Assembly (NCBI GenBank): GCA_964016985.1
Contig: OZ024833.1
Location: 60,773,463 to 60,837,462 of the forward strand
Length of the DNA: 64,000 nt
Direction: 5' to 3'
DNA from: Anodontia alba
Lineage: Eukaryota > Mollusca > Bivalvia > Lucinida > Lucinidae
Positions within the stretch are counted from its first letter, which is position 1. Every line of letters starts with the position of its first letter. Positions 32,763-44,985 of this stretch are shown here, piece by piece. The notes under the pieces were generated by a model, which was not told where the DNA came from, ran no database searches, and saw only the letters and a program-made list of their open reading frames with translations. Made by a program: the position numbers and the translations under genes.

Positions 32763-33208
32763 ATAAGTTTTACTCTTATAAGATATTTCTATTGTCATTT
32801 AGTAATGTTGCATTATTTTTCTTGCAACAGTATATTAGCCACAGTTTGAGAAAAGTACCTTCTTATGCATGCCCAATGGAGACTCAAATCAGCCTGCACA
32901 TCTACGTAGTCTGATCAGTCTTCATTGTCAGCATGAAGAAACTTTGCATCCTTGGCTATCCAAAATGTCCCTAGTGAAGATTCTGTGGCTATCCAAAATG
33001 TGCTTAGGGAAGTTTCTGATCAGCCTGTGTGAATGCACAGGCTGATCTGAATCTTCACTAGGTGTACATGTCCTAATGTAAGTTTTCTGACATTGCAGTT
33101 TGTATCTTTGAATCTCGTTTTGTATGGTACTGCCCATATGTTTAGTTTTATTAATAGGCAGAAATTTTAGTGATTTTTTCATATCACATGAAATCTACAG
33201 AAGCTTTT

Positions 33209-33375
33209 TAACACTTAGAATGCTGACAAAATTTCAGTAGATGACATTTTGAAATATCTTCCTTATTTTTCCGAGAAAATAGGATTTAATATTTCATCCT
33301 AAGGAGACAATTTGCAAGAAATGTTAAATCCTCTTTTCTGGGAAAAATAAAAATATCAACAGGTCGTCTGCTGTT
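33209..33375. mobile_element. D-family MITE, truncated at the right
   Basis: AACACTTAGAATGCTGAC start, GAGACAATTTGCAAGAAATG arm, ending GGTCGTCTGCTG without the final inverted end. 33376-33870 has no recognised feature. Confidence 0.5.
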
Positions 33376-33874
33376 TTTTTCCATACCATGGTATGTGTTT
33401 CCAAAACTGTATACCATGTTTCTTACATAATATTCAATTATCAAATTTATTTCACATAAATACAACTTATCATTTCCAACGTTTTGGCTGTAATGTATAT
33501 TTCGGCCATAACATTGAAAATATTAAGTTGTGTTTGAGCATAGCATTGTCATAGCTCCGGATAAGAGGTTCATCTTTCATCAGAAAAATATTTATAGTTT
33601 TTTCATTTCCCTGCAGGCATTGTTGATGAGTATAGATGCACCAAATTGACCTTTTGCTTTGACCTTTACATTTAATATTCATAAGGATATGTCCACTGCA
33701 CAATTTAGGCATGATAGTCAGAAAAATCATGCATTCCATGTGATACAGCTATTCGCTCACCTTACAGGTAAAACCTGTTTTACCTGTCCACACAGTAAAC
33801 CTATACATGTACTTATAAATATTGTAATCAAAAGGTCAAAGTGACAGGTCAGTTTGTTCAGTCTGTACCCACAA

Positions 33875-34115
33875 CATATGATGTGCAATGCATAAAAAGG
33901 TCCCTTATGTAATTTGCAGACAACACAGGCCTAGATCAGTCTGCGCTTCAGCGCAGGCTGATCTGGGCCTTTGTTGTCTGCTTACAGAATCAGTGGATAC
34001 TGTAGTATATGTCGACAAACAGAAAATGCCTAGATTAGACTGCATAGCTGCTTAAGGTGGTCTGGACCTACGTAAAATGCATAAGGGCCCTTTTTGTGGG
34101 TCACACATCTTATCT
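33875..34115. repeat. J-family repeat with hairpin centre
   Basis: ATGTGCAATGCATAAAAAGG and GCATAAGGGCCCTTTTTGTG ends. The centre is ATCAGTCTGCGCTTCAGCGC..AGGCTGATC. Copies or parts also occur near 7080, 29480, 47650 and 58600. Confidence 0.55.
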
Positions 34116-34204
34116 TTTTGTGGAGAAATAAGAAATATTTATCTGGATATCCCTCTTACCATGATTCATTTGTGTTTATTTCATTGCCTCTATAGGAAGA
34201 AATA

Positions 34205-34298
34205 TAACCTTGTCCAGTGACCTGAGACTTCTGGTTACCAGCTGTATTATGTCAAATTGAAAATTGAAACCAGAAGTCATAGGTCACTGGACAAGTTC
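34205..34298. repeat. Long hairpin
   Basis: CCTTGTCCAGTGACCTGAGA then CTTCTGGTT pairs with AACCAGAAG and TAGGTCACTGGACAAG across a 26-base loop. Confidence 0.6.
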
Positions 34299-34647
34299 AT
34301 ATGTATCTACATGTATAAGTTTTAACATTCCTGCTCATTGTTTAACAAATGTTTCATTTGTTGAAATCACATCATTTTATTCTTCACATTTTTACAAACA
34401 TAATGTTTGCATATTTCTTTATCATTTTTTCTTCTTTTCATTTTTAGAAAAAAGAAGTTAAATATGTACTTTTACTTTTGCAATGCAGTAGATGACATGT
34501 AACAGAGAATAAATATTTTCTTATTTTTCCTGAGAAACAAATCTTGAGAAACTAACATATGTACTAGTACTACGTATCACCCTAAGGGGAGTTTTGAATG
34601 GAAGACCTAATTCTGTGTTCAGTGAAAATAGGAAAATATTTATATCA

Positions 34648-34863
34648 CTATAAATGCTTACCATGCTATGGGCAAATATAGCAGATGGCTAGTTGATGAT
34701 ATTTTTCTTATTTTTCCTAGAAAATAGGATCTGACACTTCATGCAAATTGTCTCCTAAGGAGACAATTTGCAGGAAGTTCAAATCTTATTTTCTAGAAAA
34801 AAGATAAGAAAAAATTACAAAATGTCATCTGCTGAAATTTTTACCCAGCATGCTAAGTGATGA
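34648..34863. mobile_element. D-family MITE
   Basis: TTACCATGCTATGGGCAAAT to TTTACCCAGCATGCTAAGTG. The hairpin is TTGTCTCCTAAGGAGACAA. A 31-base T run (34867-34897) follows. Confidence 0.65.
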
Positions 34864-34864
34864 A

Positions 34865-34898
<34 letters not shown>

Positions 34899-35025
34899 TT
34901 GAAAATTTAAATGTTACACTTGCAGCTTATTAGGTGATTACAGGTATTTATAACATTAAGAGTGATGATGGTTGGGGCTTTTCTTCTTAGAAGCATTTTT
35001 TGTAAATACTGTCAAAATATAGACA

Positions 35026-36705
35026 TTATACTCCCTGCAAACTTTGTTTGTTGGGGGGGTATACTGTTTTCACGTCCGTCCGTCTGTCCGTCCGTCTGTG
35101 TGTCCGTCTGCAATGCTGTTTTTTTCATAATATCTTGAAAACACAGCGATGGATATTCATCAATTTCTGCAAACACATTGATATCAATAAGATGTACCTA
35201 CATAAGAGAAAGTAAGGGCTAGGGGCCAATTCTCTTGGAGTTATTGCCCTTTGTAAAAAATTTTTCTCAATGCAGAAAAAAGGCAGAAAAAAGTTTGTGT
35301 TCACACTATCTCTTTAACCAATGGCTGGAATTTAACCAAACTAGTCTCTTTAACCAATGGCTGGAATTTGACCAAACTAGCATAGATACATCATCAGGAT
35401 GGGGGGAAGAAGTGATTAGATTTTGGTGACCTTGACCTTATTTTCAAGGTCACTACATTATAAATACTCAAAAACGAGCCTAAAGGATCCTTGTTAATGA
35501 AGTAAAAAGTTTGTGTGCACATTATCTCTTTAACCAATGGCTGGAATTTGACCAAAGTAGCACAGATACATCATAAGGATGGGGCAAAGAAATGATTAGA
35601 TTTTGGTGACCTTGACCTTATTTTCAAGGTCACTACACTATAAATCCTCAAAAAAGTGAGCCTTGTTAATGCAGAAAAAAGTTTGTGTGCACATTATCTC
35701 TTTAACCAATGGATGGAATTTGACCAAAGTAGCACAGATACATCATCAGTATGGGGGAAAGAAGTGTTTAGATTTTGGTGGCCTTGACTTTATTTTCAAG
35801 GTCACTACATTATAAACACTCAAAAGTTTGCCTTGTTAATGAAGCAAAAAGTTTGTGTGCACAATATCTCTTTAACCAATGGCTGGAATTCGACTGAACT
35901 AGCACAGATACATCATAAGGATAGGGCAAAGAAGTGATTAGATTTTGGTGACCTTGACCTTACTTTCAAGGTCACTACACTATAAATACTCAAAAAGGTG
36001 AGCCTTGTTAATGCAGTAAAAAGTTTGTGTGCACATTATCTCTTTAACCAATAGATGGAATTTGACCAAAGTAGCACAGATACATCATCAGGATGGGGGA
36101 AAGAAGTGATTAGATTTTGGTGACCTTGACCTTATTTTCATGGTCACCACATTATAAATACTCTAAAAGGAGCCTTGTTAATGAAGTAAAAATTTGTGTG
36201 CACTATATCTCTTTAACCAATGGCTGGAAAGACCGAACTACCACAGATGCATCATAAAAATGGAGCAAAGAAGTGATTAGGTTTTGGTGACCTTTACCTT
36301 ATTTTCAAGGTCACTATACTATAGACACTCAAAAAAGTGAGCCTTGTTAATGCAGTAAAAAGTTTGTGTGCACATTATCTCTTTAACCAATGACTGGAAT
36401 TTGACCAAACTAGCACAGATACATCATCAGGATGGAGGAAAGAAGTGATTAGATTTTGATGACCTTGATTTTATTTTCAAGGTCACTACATTATAAATAC
36501 TCAAAAAGTGAGCCTTCTTAATGCAGTAAAAAGTGTGTGCACACACTATCTCTTTAAACAACTGCTGGTTTTATTAGATTTTGGTGACCTTGACTTTATT
36601 TTCAAGGTCACGCCAGCACTTTGAAACTTAAATTTTGTTAGAAAAAGGTTTTATGCTTTATGCGGGAGAGGGAGGGGGGGGGGGGGATCTAATAAGTGCT
36701 GCTTA
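35026..36705 (+). mobile_element. Second type of tandem-core element (170-bp units)
   Basis: It starts with a TATACTCCC..GGGGGTATA hairpin, then a CCGTCCGTCTGT microsatellite. About eight units of ~170 bp follow, each with TCTCTTTAACCAATGGCTGG and GGTGACCTTGACC (unit starts near 35293, 35505, 35665, 35845, 36015, 36190, 36355, 36525). A 36-bp piece is duplicated inside the first unit (35309-35380). The right end has a poly-G run and an AATAAG..CTTATT stem. No protein is encoded. Confidence 0.6.
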
Positions 36706-36816
36706 TTGACAATTTTCATTTTACTAGTCCAGTAAGAACAACAACTAAGGTTAATTGATTATCAATTATCTCCTCATTTTATATAAATCGTAGTTCTTAC
36801 TACTGCCAGAACTACA

Positions 36817-36995
36817 TGAGCCTTTACCACTCACTGGGCAAATTCAGCAGATAACAAACTGGTGATATGTTTCCCAGAATATAGGTTTTGACATTTCATG
36901 ATTTGCATGAAATGTCAAAGCCTTTTTTATGGGAAAAATGAGAAAAATATTTCAAAATGTCAGCTGCTAAAATTTTTACTCTGCATATAGAGCAT
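36817..36995. mobile_element. D-family MITE
   Basis: TTACCACTCACTGGGCAAAT start. Arms GACATTTCATG/CATGAAATGTC meet with a shortened centre. End TTTTTACTCTGCAT. Confidence 0.55.
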
Positions 36996-37324
36996 AAAAG
37001 ACCTCTTTTAAGAGAGCCCCTGTATTAAGAAGATGCCTGCTTTAAAAGAGCACATTTTTGGCTTAATTACATGTTCTCTTAAGATGGGTATTTCAAATTT
37101 TTAAGGCATAAGTGTCATTAGTTTTTAGTTTGAACTATTGAAAAAAAAGTCACAACAGCACAAAAAGAAGACGTTCTAAAAAGTTTTCATATACAGTCGA
37201 CCCTCATTATCTCGACCTCGCTTATCTTGAATTACCGCTTATATCGAAGTTAAATTCCTGTTAAATTCCTGTTAAATTCCTGTTTTAATATGGCAATCTA
37301 AGAACAGGTAACAAAATATTGTGG

Positions 37325-37385
37325 AAAAGAGGAGAAATTGCTCCTGAGGAGCAATTTCTCCTCTTTTCAACAATATTTTCAATAT
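37325..37385. repeat. Hairpin AAAAGAGGAGAAATTGCTCC
   Basis: The arm pairs with GGAGCAATTTCTCCTCTTTT around TGA. It lies in a block beginning TACAGTCGACCCTCATTATC (37194), which resembles Tc1/mariner ends. Confidence 0.55.
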
Positions 37386-37559
37386 ATCTCTAACTTCAGG
37401 AGTCAAATTACATATTCATTTGTTAAATGTGGTTGTTCGATTTATTTTTTTTTCCTCACTTCTTTATTTATTTTTTTTCCACACTGATATGTCAAGGTAC
37501 GGATATCTCAGAGTGTTTCAGATAGTCCCTTGGAATTCGAGATAGTTGACTGTATATAT

Positions 37560-37938
37560 ATATATATATTTTTTTTTTCTGAGAAAATAAGGCATAAATA
37601 GTCTGATTCACCATATTTTCTCTGAATTTTCTTTTCAGAGAAAATAAGGCATGAATACATGTAAACTGAATCACATTATTAGAAAAAAGACAGAGAACAG
37701 AATGTCATCTGCAGCAATCTTGAATGGCACTTTAATCCTTGTCGTGTTGGATAAATTAAGATGCCAGTTCTAATTTTCAGCCAATCAGATTACTTGATCC
37801 AGGTTGTTGATACAAATTCATATACTGAATGACAAACAGAGCAGACACAGATCAGTTGGCTTCTTCAGAAGCCAATTGATCTTGATCTGCACTGTTTGCA
37901 AAGGCGGTGCATATCTGGGTTCAGCAGGACCAGGGTTT
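37560..37938. mobile_element. C-family MITE remnant followed by an A-family MITE
   Basis: 37570-37735 has two TTTCAGAGAAAATAAGGC-type arms and the C end TGGCACTTTAA. The A copy (reverse, 37732-37938) has TTGTCGTGTTGG, the hairpin CAGTTGGCTTCTTCAGAAGC and TTCAGCAGGACCAGGG. Confidence 0.6.
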
Positions 37939-38631
37939 AGGCATCATATGTTACATGCAGGTATTGTTGGCGGACAGATCATACTTGATTATATCATTGC
38001 ATTTTGTTGGAGTGATTATTTCAAATGTAATAATCTTTTCAAATGTAAACCTCTGCAAATAGTGTAGATCCAGACAAGCAGATTCATATCAAGGCATCAG
38101 GATCTACACTGATTGCCATTTTTGTTATGATTTTATTAAGGTGAATGGATGCACCTGAAAGATTTTAGTACCATTTTCCAAGGGAGACAAGTTCTACTGA
38201 AGAAACTTGCCTACCTAGTGGTTGAAATAATTAAAAATCGGGGCCACTTTTACAGGATTTTACTTGCCTTCCAAAGTTCCAAGTATTTGAAACTATTTAA
38301 AAATAGGGGCTACTCTTAAAGAAAAAGATTTGCTCCTAGAGGGAGCAAATTCTTTCCTTTAAGAGTAGCCCCCATTGAGAAGGGAGGCAAATATTTCCAA
38401 GTCAGAGTTGCTTCCCTTGTTGTATCCATTCCCCTTAGCACCCATTTCGAAATAATACATTACTAACTGAATATATAATATAACCTAGTGCAATGGTTTT
38501 TACATATTTAACAAGCAAGTCAATGCAAATGGGTGATTGTAATGAGCAAATCAATGCAGTGTGTTTTGAAATACATATATAAACATTTTGCATGTAAGTC
38601 GGGTCATTTGTCAATATTGATTTATGAGAGG

Positions 38632-38759
<128 letters not shown>

Positions 38760-38927
38760 AGCCTCACACATACTGGGCCACACGAATCGAAAATGTGTCT
38801 TCGAGCATCTGCAAAATGCAGAGATTCAGATTCATCCCACATGTGGGCAGTTTTATCTGGGCATTTGGTCTCCATTGATACAGTTTATAGTGTCCAGTGA
38901 TTCTGTTTGTGAACAGCGAAGGCCCTG

Positions 38928-39219
38928 GCCCCGAGGTTATAAAACTTTTTTCATTCTCAACTCGGCTGAGCATGAAAATTTTTCTGCTAATAAATCTCAA
39001 ATTACTATCAATTGCAAATTCTTTCTTGCTAAACATAGCTGAGCATGAAAATTTCTCTGCTAATAAATATTGTTGGCATTTTCATATTTATTAGCAGAGA
39101 AAATTTCATGCTCAGCTGAGTTGAGCATGAAAAAAGTTTTATATCCTCGGGACTGGATCAGACTGCACAAGCTTGTGCAGTCTGATCCAGTCCCGAGGAT
39201 ATAAAACTTTTTTCATGCT
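38928..39219. repeat. M-family MITE ending in a perfect 96-bp palindrome
   Basis: The M copy has CTCGGCTGAGCATG, TATTAGCAGAGAAAATTTC and ends near CCTCGGGAC. Bases 39124-39219 are a perfect inverted repeat centred on AAGCTT (39169-39174). Confidence 0.7.
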
Positions 39220-39424
39220 GGCCACATATGCTTGAAAACACGTTTTTGCATGCTGTGTCATTCTCTGTAAAAATAAGCATTGATTTATAATTGGTACAAA
39301 ATAACCCAGCTGAGCAGGGCTCAAGATAAAGAGAATCTCCAGAATAATATTTTTCTCGTTTTTTTTCTGGAAAAAAAATTCTTGGGATCTCAAAAGAACT
39401 GATTGATCCCTTCTGAAGTACAGA

Positions 39425-39738
39425 TGTAACATTAGCACTTTCTTGGATAAGTCAGCAGATAAAAAAAGGAATGACATTTGTTCTGACTTTTCCCAGAAAA
39501 TAGGGTTTGATATCATTACAGGAGATATGTCTTCATAGGAGACAATTTTCATGACAAATTGAACCCAGTTTTCTGGAAACAAAGAAAAGTACTCTTCTCC
39601 CAGAAAATAGTGTTAGACATATCATGCAAATTTTATTCACAGGAGACAATTTGCATGACAGTTCTAACCCTATTTTCAGAAAAAAAAAACTTCAAATATC
39701 TTCTGCTGAAATTTTTACATGGCTTGCTAAGCATTAAA
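39425..39738. repeat. D-family related repeats
   Basis: GCACTTTCTTGGATAAGTCA, TTTTCCCAGAAAATAGGG and two GGAGACAATTT(G/T)CATGAC arms, ending ATCTTCTGCTGAAATTTT. The arms occur twice, so one copy may have duplicated. The - strand 147-codon frame here is not a gene. Confidence 0.45.
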
Positions 39739-39796
39739 AAGTGAGTTTATGTCAAAGGTGCAGTTTGCACAGGGGCTCAGCTGTTTGCTAGTATAA

Positions 39797-40047
39797 TATA
39801 TCGAGGGTTGAGTGCAAGACTATGGTAACAAACATATTTTTGAAACCCTTGTTTAGGGGCAACTTGGACCCCTTTGTAAACAATGCAAATTTAGGTGCCA
39901 TTGCTCATACGAGCAATGGCACCTAAATTTTCATTGTTTACAGAAAGAAATATTGTAATCTTCATAACACCTTTATGGTGAGGAGATTAGGTTTGGGGAA
40001 AAACAACCATCTGACTTACGCTAGTCTTGCGCTCAACCCTCGATATG
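39797..40047. mobile_element. O-family MITE
   Basis: ATATCGAGGGTTGAGTGCAA and GCGCTCAACCCTCGATAT are inverted ends. The centre is the perfect AATTTAGGTGCCATTGCTC/GAGCAATGGCACCTAAATT. Only copy seen in the window; TA flanks suggest a Tc1/mariner-type mover. Confidence 0.65.
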
Positions 40048-40123
40048 AACATTGAAGAGACTGAGCAGCTTCAGAAACTACTCGGACTGCATGAATGCAC
40101 AGGATGTCTGAAGGTAATTTGAA

Positions 40124-40346
40124 TACCGTATTCAACCTAATTACTGCACATACTCTATATGTGCACAGTCAAGCAGTTCCGTACTTTTCAGGTTATGGCC
40201 AGTGTACTTTTTGTCTACTACTTTATAAAGGCATATGTTGTGGGTACCCATTTGAATTGCATCAGCTTGTTGATGCAATTCAAATGAGTACCCACAGCAT
40301 ATGCTTTTCTCAAGAAAGTCAGAAAAAAAATAAAACAAAAACAACA

Positions 40347-40381
<35 letters not shown>

Positions 40382-40518
40382 TGCATTAGTATCATTTGAT
40401 AAGTCATGTGCAGGTTTTTTTTTCAAAGAGTACCCTTAGTATAGGTTGGTACATATTTAACCAAAAGTGTTTTTGAAAAACTTAAGCATACAGTGCAGTA
40501 ATTAAGTCGAATACGGTA
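40124..40518. mobile_element. N-family MITE with (CA)n
   Basis: TACCGTATTCAACCTAATTA and AATTAAGTCGAATACGGTA are the ends. The centre is TGTGGGTACCCATTTGAATT..AATTCAAATGAGTACCCAC. A (CA)n run of 31 bases (40350-40380) follows the centre. Short frames here are not genes. Confidence 0.7.
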
Positions 40519-41227
40519 ACCTCATATAAGTGACAGTTGTGACAAGTTCATAGGAAAGGATTATGGAATTTACCACATCTTTTCTTTCTGCAAAATTAAA
40601 GATGTACAGAGTGCTCTGAATCTTCGTTGTGAAAAAAGGGCCCAATCCATTAGGGGCTAGAGAAATAGAGGGGCTGCCTGGTTCCTCTAGGGCAGAACTG
40701 TTAGTACCATGAGGCAGGACTTGATTTTGTCATTTGTCTCAGTTTGGGTAAAAGTACCAACAACATCTTGACAATATGGTTGACTGGAACATTAAAAGTC
40801 AACTCAGCCTTGCTGTTTGTACATGGAAATGGAAAATGCTACTTTCTAGAGTGTTTTTACAGAAAAACAAGAATAATATCCATATTGTGTGAAGCTTTGC
40901 ATTTAATTGTAGGTTTAGCCTGCATGTAGCTGGGTTGTTTTGTTCTTGACGTTTTATATTGACTTTTAAATACTTTTGGCAGAATTTATATTTGTGCATT
41001 TTGCTTTTTATGTGTTTTCTTAAGAACTAATTTTCTTAGGTTAGCAAACTATTACATGGGTATCAAATATAAAATTGTGAACTGAAAAGTTCACAGCATC
41101 ATTAACTACATGTATGTTGATGAACGGCGGCGGATTCAGAGGGCGATATAGGGAGGGTTCAGTTGAAACCCCCACCTCGACTCAAAATTTTATTTTCATT
41201 TGAAATTTTGGATCAATATGGGGCACC

Positions 41228-41635
41228 ATACTTACCCTAAATACACCACAACCTCTTTACAACACTCCTGTTGGGGTCCATAGCATAAATCATGTTAGTT
41301 AAACAACTGTGTTATATCCAAACAAAAATGTATAGATTATATTGAAAAATGACCATTTATGGTCATTTTTCAATATAATCTATACATTTTTAGGATCCAT
41401 CTTTGAACCGTGGTATATCCAAAACCGTGTTATAATGAACTATGTTATAACGAGGTTGTAGTGTATTCACATCCCTTTATACCTTATATTTCTCTTCAAC
41501 AAGTCTAGTTTATTATCTATAAATGTGTGTGAAATTGCTGGATGAGTGGCAAACCATGTAGACAGTGATCAGATGCTGCATTCTGTGGTGTCTGCTGTTT
41601 ATTCTGTTTGCTCAAGCCTGTGTTTCCGCATATGT
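41228..41635. mobile_element. H-family MITE containing a K-family MITE
   Basis: ACTTACCCTAAATA is interrupted at a TA by the K element. After it come TTCTTCAACAAGTC-like, GCTGGATGAGTGGCAAACC and GATGCTGCATTCTGTGGTG, as in other H copies. Confidence 0.6.
41244..41463. mobile_element. K-family MITE, full length with TA duplication
   Basis: CACCACAACCTCTTTACAAC and GTTATAACGAGGTTGTAGTG are the ends, with TA on both sides. The centre is the perfect TATAGATTATATTG..CAATATAATCTATA palindrome around ATGACCATTTATGGTCAT. Fits Tc1/mariner-type MITEs. Confidence 0.75.
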
Positions 41636-42110
41636 AGAGAAAGTTAAGTAAGGTAATTTGATCGAATTGAGCCCCCTCAGAAATCATCCTGGACTCACCC
41701 CTAATGAAGTTAGTGCGTGTAATTTCTACATAAAAAATTAGATACACCAATTTTGTTTTATGAAACTTGTGAGTAGATTTTGCATGGTACTTTTTAATTC
41801 AGAAAAAATGTTGGTGTATTTGGAAGTTTTATGTTATGAATATCAATTAATTTTATGACTTCATTAACTGGGATGGGTACATTTCTGGGGAAGCAACTCA
41901 TCACATATGTTCTGCCTCTCAGAGCAAATTCTTCCCTTTTAGAGTAGACCCTGTTAAGAACAGTCCCAGTGTGCAGGACAGCAAATGAGAAGTCACAGTA
42001 GTTGTCTCTCTTGTAAACTCTCTTGTAAACAATGGGAGAAACTCTACCAAGTGTATACGGTCCCCTTAGACTAATGATGCTTAGAACAATTGAGCACTTT
42101 AGCAGTATTG

Positions 42111-42291
42111 TTAACCTTTGCCATGCTGAATAAAGATGCCACACCCACTTCTAATTTTCAGCCAGTCAGATTTACATACTGAATGACAAACAGTGCAGAT
42201 CCAGATCAATTGGCTTCTGAAGAAGCCAACTGATCTGGATCTACACTTTGCAATGGCAGGGTATATCTGGCTTCAGCAGGACCAGGGTTAA
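42111..42291 (-). mobile_element. A-family MITE in an E-type remnant
   Basis: TTAACCTTTGCCATGCTGAA to TTCAGCAGGACCAGGGTTAA, hairpin TTGGCTTCTGAAGAAGCCAA. The phrase TTTAGCAGTATTGTTA occurs on both sides. An older block of T-type hairpin remains lies at 41930-42060. Confidence 0.65.
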
Positions 42292-42607
42292 ACAATTGGG
42301 CTTTTTAGCAGTATTGTTAGCTTGGAATTTGTTTGTCATAAATTGTCATTTTGTTAATATTGATCTTAATATATTGATCAATTTACATCCATATATAATG
42401 TATAAATGTATGTTTGTAAATAACAATTCTCTGAGATACATCCTTGAGGGGCATGGCGGAGTGGGGGAGCAGTTTGGAGTTAAAAATTGATATGGATTCC
42501 GAACTAGAACAGACTGTTCACAGTTATGAGCTGTCAGAGAGAGAATTTAAACCATGACAAGCAGAATATTTACCATATGTACATGTATTTGCATAACATA
42601 ATTGTAT

Positions 42608-42876
42608 TTAACCCTTAAAATGCCAAGAAAACCTGCATCTGAAAATGTCATCTGTTTACCTTGTCTGCTGCATCTTCTTGCAAACTTTTCAAACATACTT
42701 TTTGCATATAAGCAAAAAGCGTGGATGCATATAAGCAAAAAGTGTGGACCCAGATCAGACTGCTCCTAGAGGAGCAGTCTGATCTGGGTCCACATTGTTT
42801 GCAACAATGACTTTTGAAGTAACCGGCAGAAGACAAAGCAGACGACAGTTGTTGTGATTGGCACTTTAAGGGTTAA
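42608..42876. mobile_element. B-family MITE
   Basis: TTAACCCTTAAAATGCCAAG to GGCACTTTAAGGGTTAA. GATGCATATAAGCAAAAAG is repeated before the hairpin CAGACTGCTCCTAGAGGAGC. TTAA on both sides. Confidence 0.75.
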
Positions 42877-43077
42877 CATAAGTTCATTGGTGATAGGGTG
42901 GTGGTTAGGATCTGCTAAATTTGCAGCAGGTGGTGGAAATGGGCATTTTAATACCGGTGTTCTATTTCTGGACTGTCATTCACTTTTTCCCTCACCCTCC
43001 ACTGTCTTTCACTCCTCTTTTCTGCTGTCTCTTCTGTCCCCTGCAAGATGACACAAAATGACCCAATAAATGTCATT

Positions 43078-43378
43078 AACCATTAAAGTGCTAAAGCAGA
43101 TTTATAGCAGACGACATTCTAAAATTGATTCTGCTATTCTGTTACTTTTCAGAGAAAATAAGGCTTCACATTTCATATTAATCCGAGCCTTCTCTGACTT
43201 AAAAAGCCTTTTGATATTTACTGATTGTCGAAGACCCCAAATCAATAAAAAGGCTTTGAACAGCCAGAGAAGGCTCGGGTTAATTTCATATGAATTATCT
43301 GCCTTATTTCTCTGAAAAAAAAACACAAAAAAAAAATCAAAATTTTGTCTGCAGTAGTTGTGATTGGCACTCTGCAGC
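43078..43378. mobile_element. C-family MITE containing an S-family MITE
   Basis: AACCATTAAAGTGCTAAAGC to AGTTGTGATTGGCACTCTGC, split at CATTTCATA by the 106-bp S element. Confidence 0.6.
43178..43283. mobile_element. S-family MITE (TTAA), 106 bp
   Basis: TTAATCCGAGCCTTCTCTG and CAGAGAAGGCTCGGGTTAA are long inverted ends around AAAAGCC..GGCTTT. TTAA on both sides. The C-family flanks join cleanly without it. Confidence 0.7.
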
Positions 43379-43539
43379 CTAATACTAATTTTGCTTGTTG
43401 GTGCTCTAGTCTGCAAAAGAAGTGAAAGTACACTTACAATTTCTTATAAAATTTGCAAAATTTCATGCAGCCTGTTTATGGCAGCAAAAAACTTTCATTC
43501 AAATGCATTTAAAATGCAACTTCAACTAGCAATTCATCT

Positions 43540-43960
43540 AATTTCTATAATAACTATGTCATGCTGGATAAAAGATGCCATGTCCATTTCTAAATGTCAG
43601 CCATTCAGATTATTGAAAACAGGCAGTTGACAGAAATTCACATACTGAATAACAATCAGTGCAGATCCAGATCAGTTGGCTTCTGAAGAAGCCAACTGAT
43701 CTGGATCTACACTGTTTGCAAAGGCAAATATCTGGGTCCAGGGTAAACTTAAATATTGGGACGCATCAACTCCTTATCAAGAGTTGTCCTGCAGTTTGAA
43801 TAAGTTCATTCTACTTCCTGTTGATATGTGTATAATATTACTAAGTGAATAGCAAACAGTTTAGACCAGATCGGATGTTGCATTGTGCTATGTCTGATCT
43901 GGGTCTGTACTGTTTGCTTACACCTGTGTGTCCAATTACGTTGGGTATTATTGTATACAG
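43540..43960. repeat. A-family (43540-43746) and H-family (43745-43955) MITEs
   Basis: The A copy is reversed with hairpin CAGTTGGCTTCTGAAGAAGC and end TCCAGGGTAA. The H copy follows with TTAAATATTGGGACGCATC and GATGTTGCATTGTGC. Confidence 0.55.
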
Positions 43961-44210
43961 ATTATGTTCATATTATGAATTTGAAATGTTTTAAACATTA
44001 ATTTGTTATATAAATATAATTAGCAAAGATATCAAGAGATTTTGTATGGCATTTTCATGTTTTGGCAATGTGCATGTTGTCGTTGTTGTCTGTTTTGTTT
44101 ATTTTTTCATTGAAGGAGGCATGTTTAATATCTTGTAACATGATGCATTTTATTTGCTAAATTACACAGTCTTTGTTGTTGTGCTTTGTTTATTGTCTAT
44201 TTTCTGCTGT

Positions 44211-44305
44211 CAGATTGAGAAAGGAAGGGGTTTTGACTTGTCCCTTCTGTTAGATTGAGAAGGGAAGGGCTTATGTCCCTTCTGTCAGATTGAGAAAGGA
44301 AGGGT
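44211..44305 (+). repeat. Short tandem repeat of AGATTGAGAAAGGAAGGG
   Basis: Three imperfect units separated by GTCCCTTCTGT blocks. A T-type hairpin (CCCTTCTGAGAAGGGCAG) follows at 44393, and a 21-base T run is at 44583-44603. Confidence 0.6.
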
Positions 44306-44639
44306 TTATATCTTGGCCCTTTAGTTGTTATTGTGATGATGAAAGGAATTGATACACTTTCAGGTTAGGTAACTTTCAAAATTGGGTTTTCTGCCCTTCT
44401 GAGAAGGGCAGTAAATTCTTTGCTTTTGCAGTAGACCCCCTTTTTGGAAGGGGATTTATGTGAAGAAAAGCAAACAGGAAGTCATAAAAGTTGTCTCCCT
44501 TGTAAAACAAGAAGGAAAATCTCTCAGGTGTATCCATTCCCCATAATAAGTTTTAATAAAGAAATTATAAAACTCTACATTGTTTTTTTTTTTTTTTTTT
44601 TTTGAATTTCCAAAGCAGCGGGGTATCCAGAGAATATTT

Positions 44640-44985
44640 TTAGGTCACCAGAGCCAAAAGCTCCAGGAGAGCTTATAGGATAGACTGGTCTGCAACGCAT
44701 CTGCGTTGGCGTCATCACCTTTTTCAAACGATATCTCCTCTAAAACTGCTGGGCCGATAAAAACCAAATTACATGTGGAGCTGCCATGGGGTGAGGGAAA
44801 AAAAGTTTGCAAGATCTGGGTCACATGACCAAGATGGCTTCTATGTCCATATATGGAAAAACCTAGAATGGCTGATGACCTTGACACTTGGTATGCAGCA
44901 TTGCTGGCTTGGGTCCTATCAAGTTTGTTCAAATGATGACCCTTGACTGACGTTGACGTATCTGATGGCAAGGTCAAGTTCGGTC
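44640..44985. mobile_element. Probable fragment of a Helentron-like core
   Basis: The wording (CTGGGCCGATAAAAACCAAA, CACATGACCAAGATGGCTTC, AAGGTCAAGTTCGGTCACTT) resembles core units of the tandem-core elements above. No ends are recognised, so it is a truncated or diverged piece directly before the LINE. Confidence 0.35.

Noticed and set aside
39139..39582. 147-codon - strand open frame
   Set aside because: It runs across a perfect palindrome and D-family MITE arms, with no domain and no splice context.
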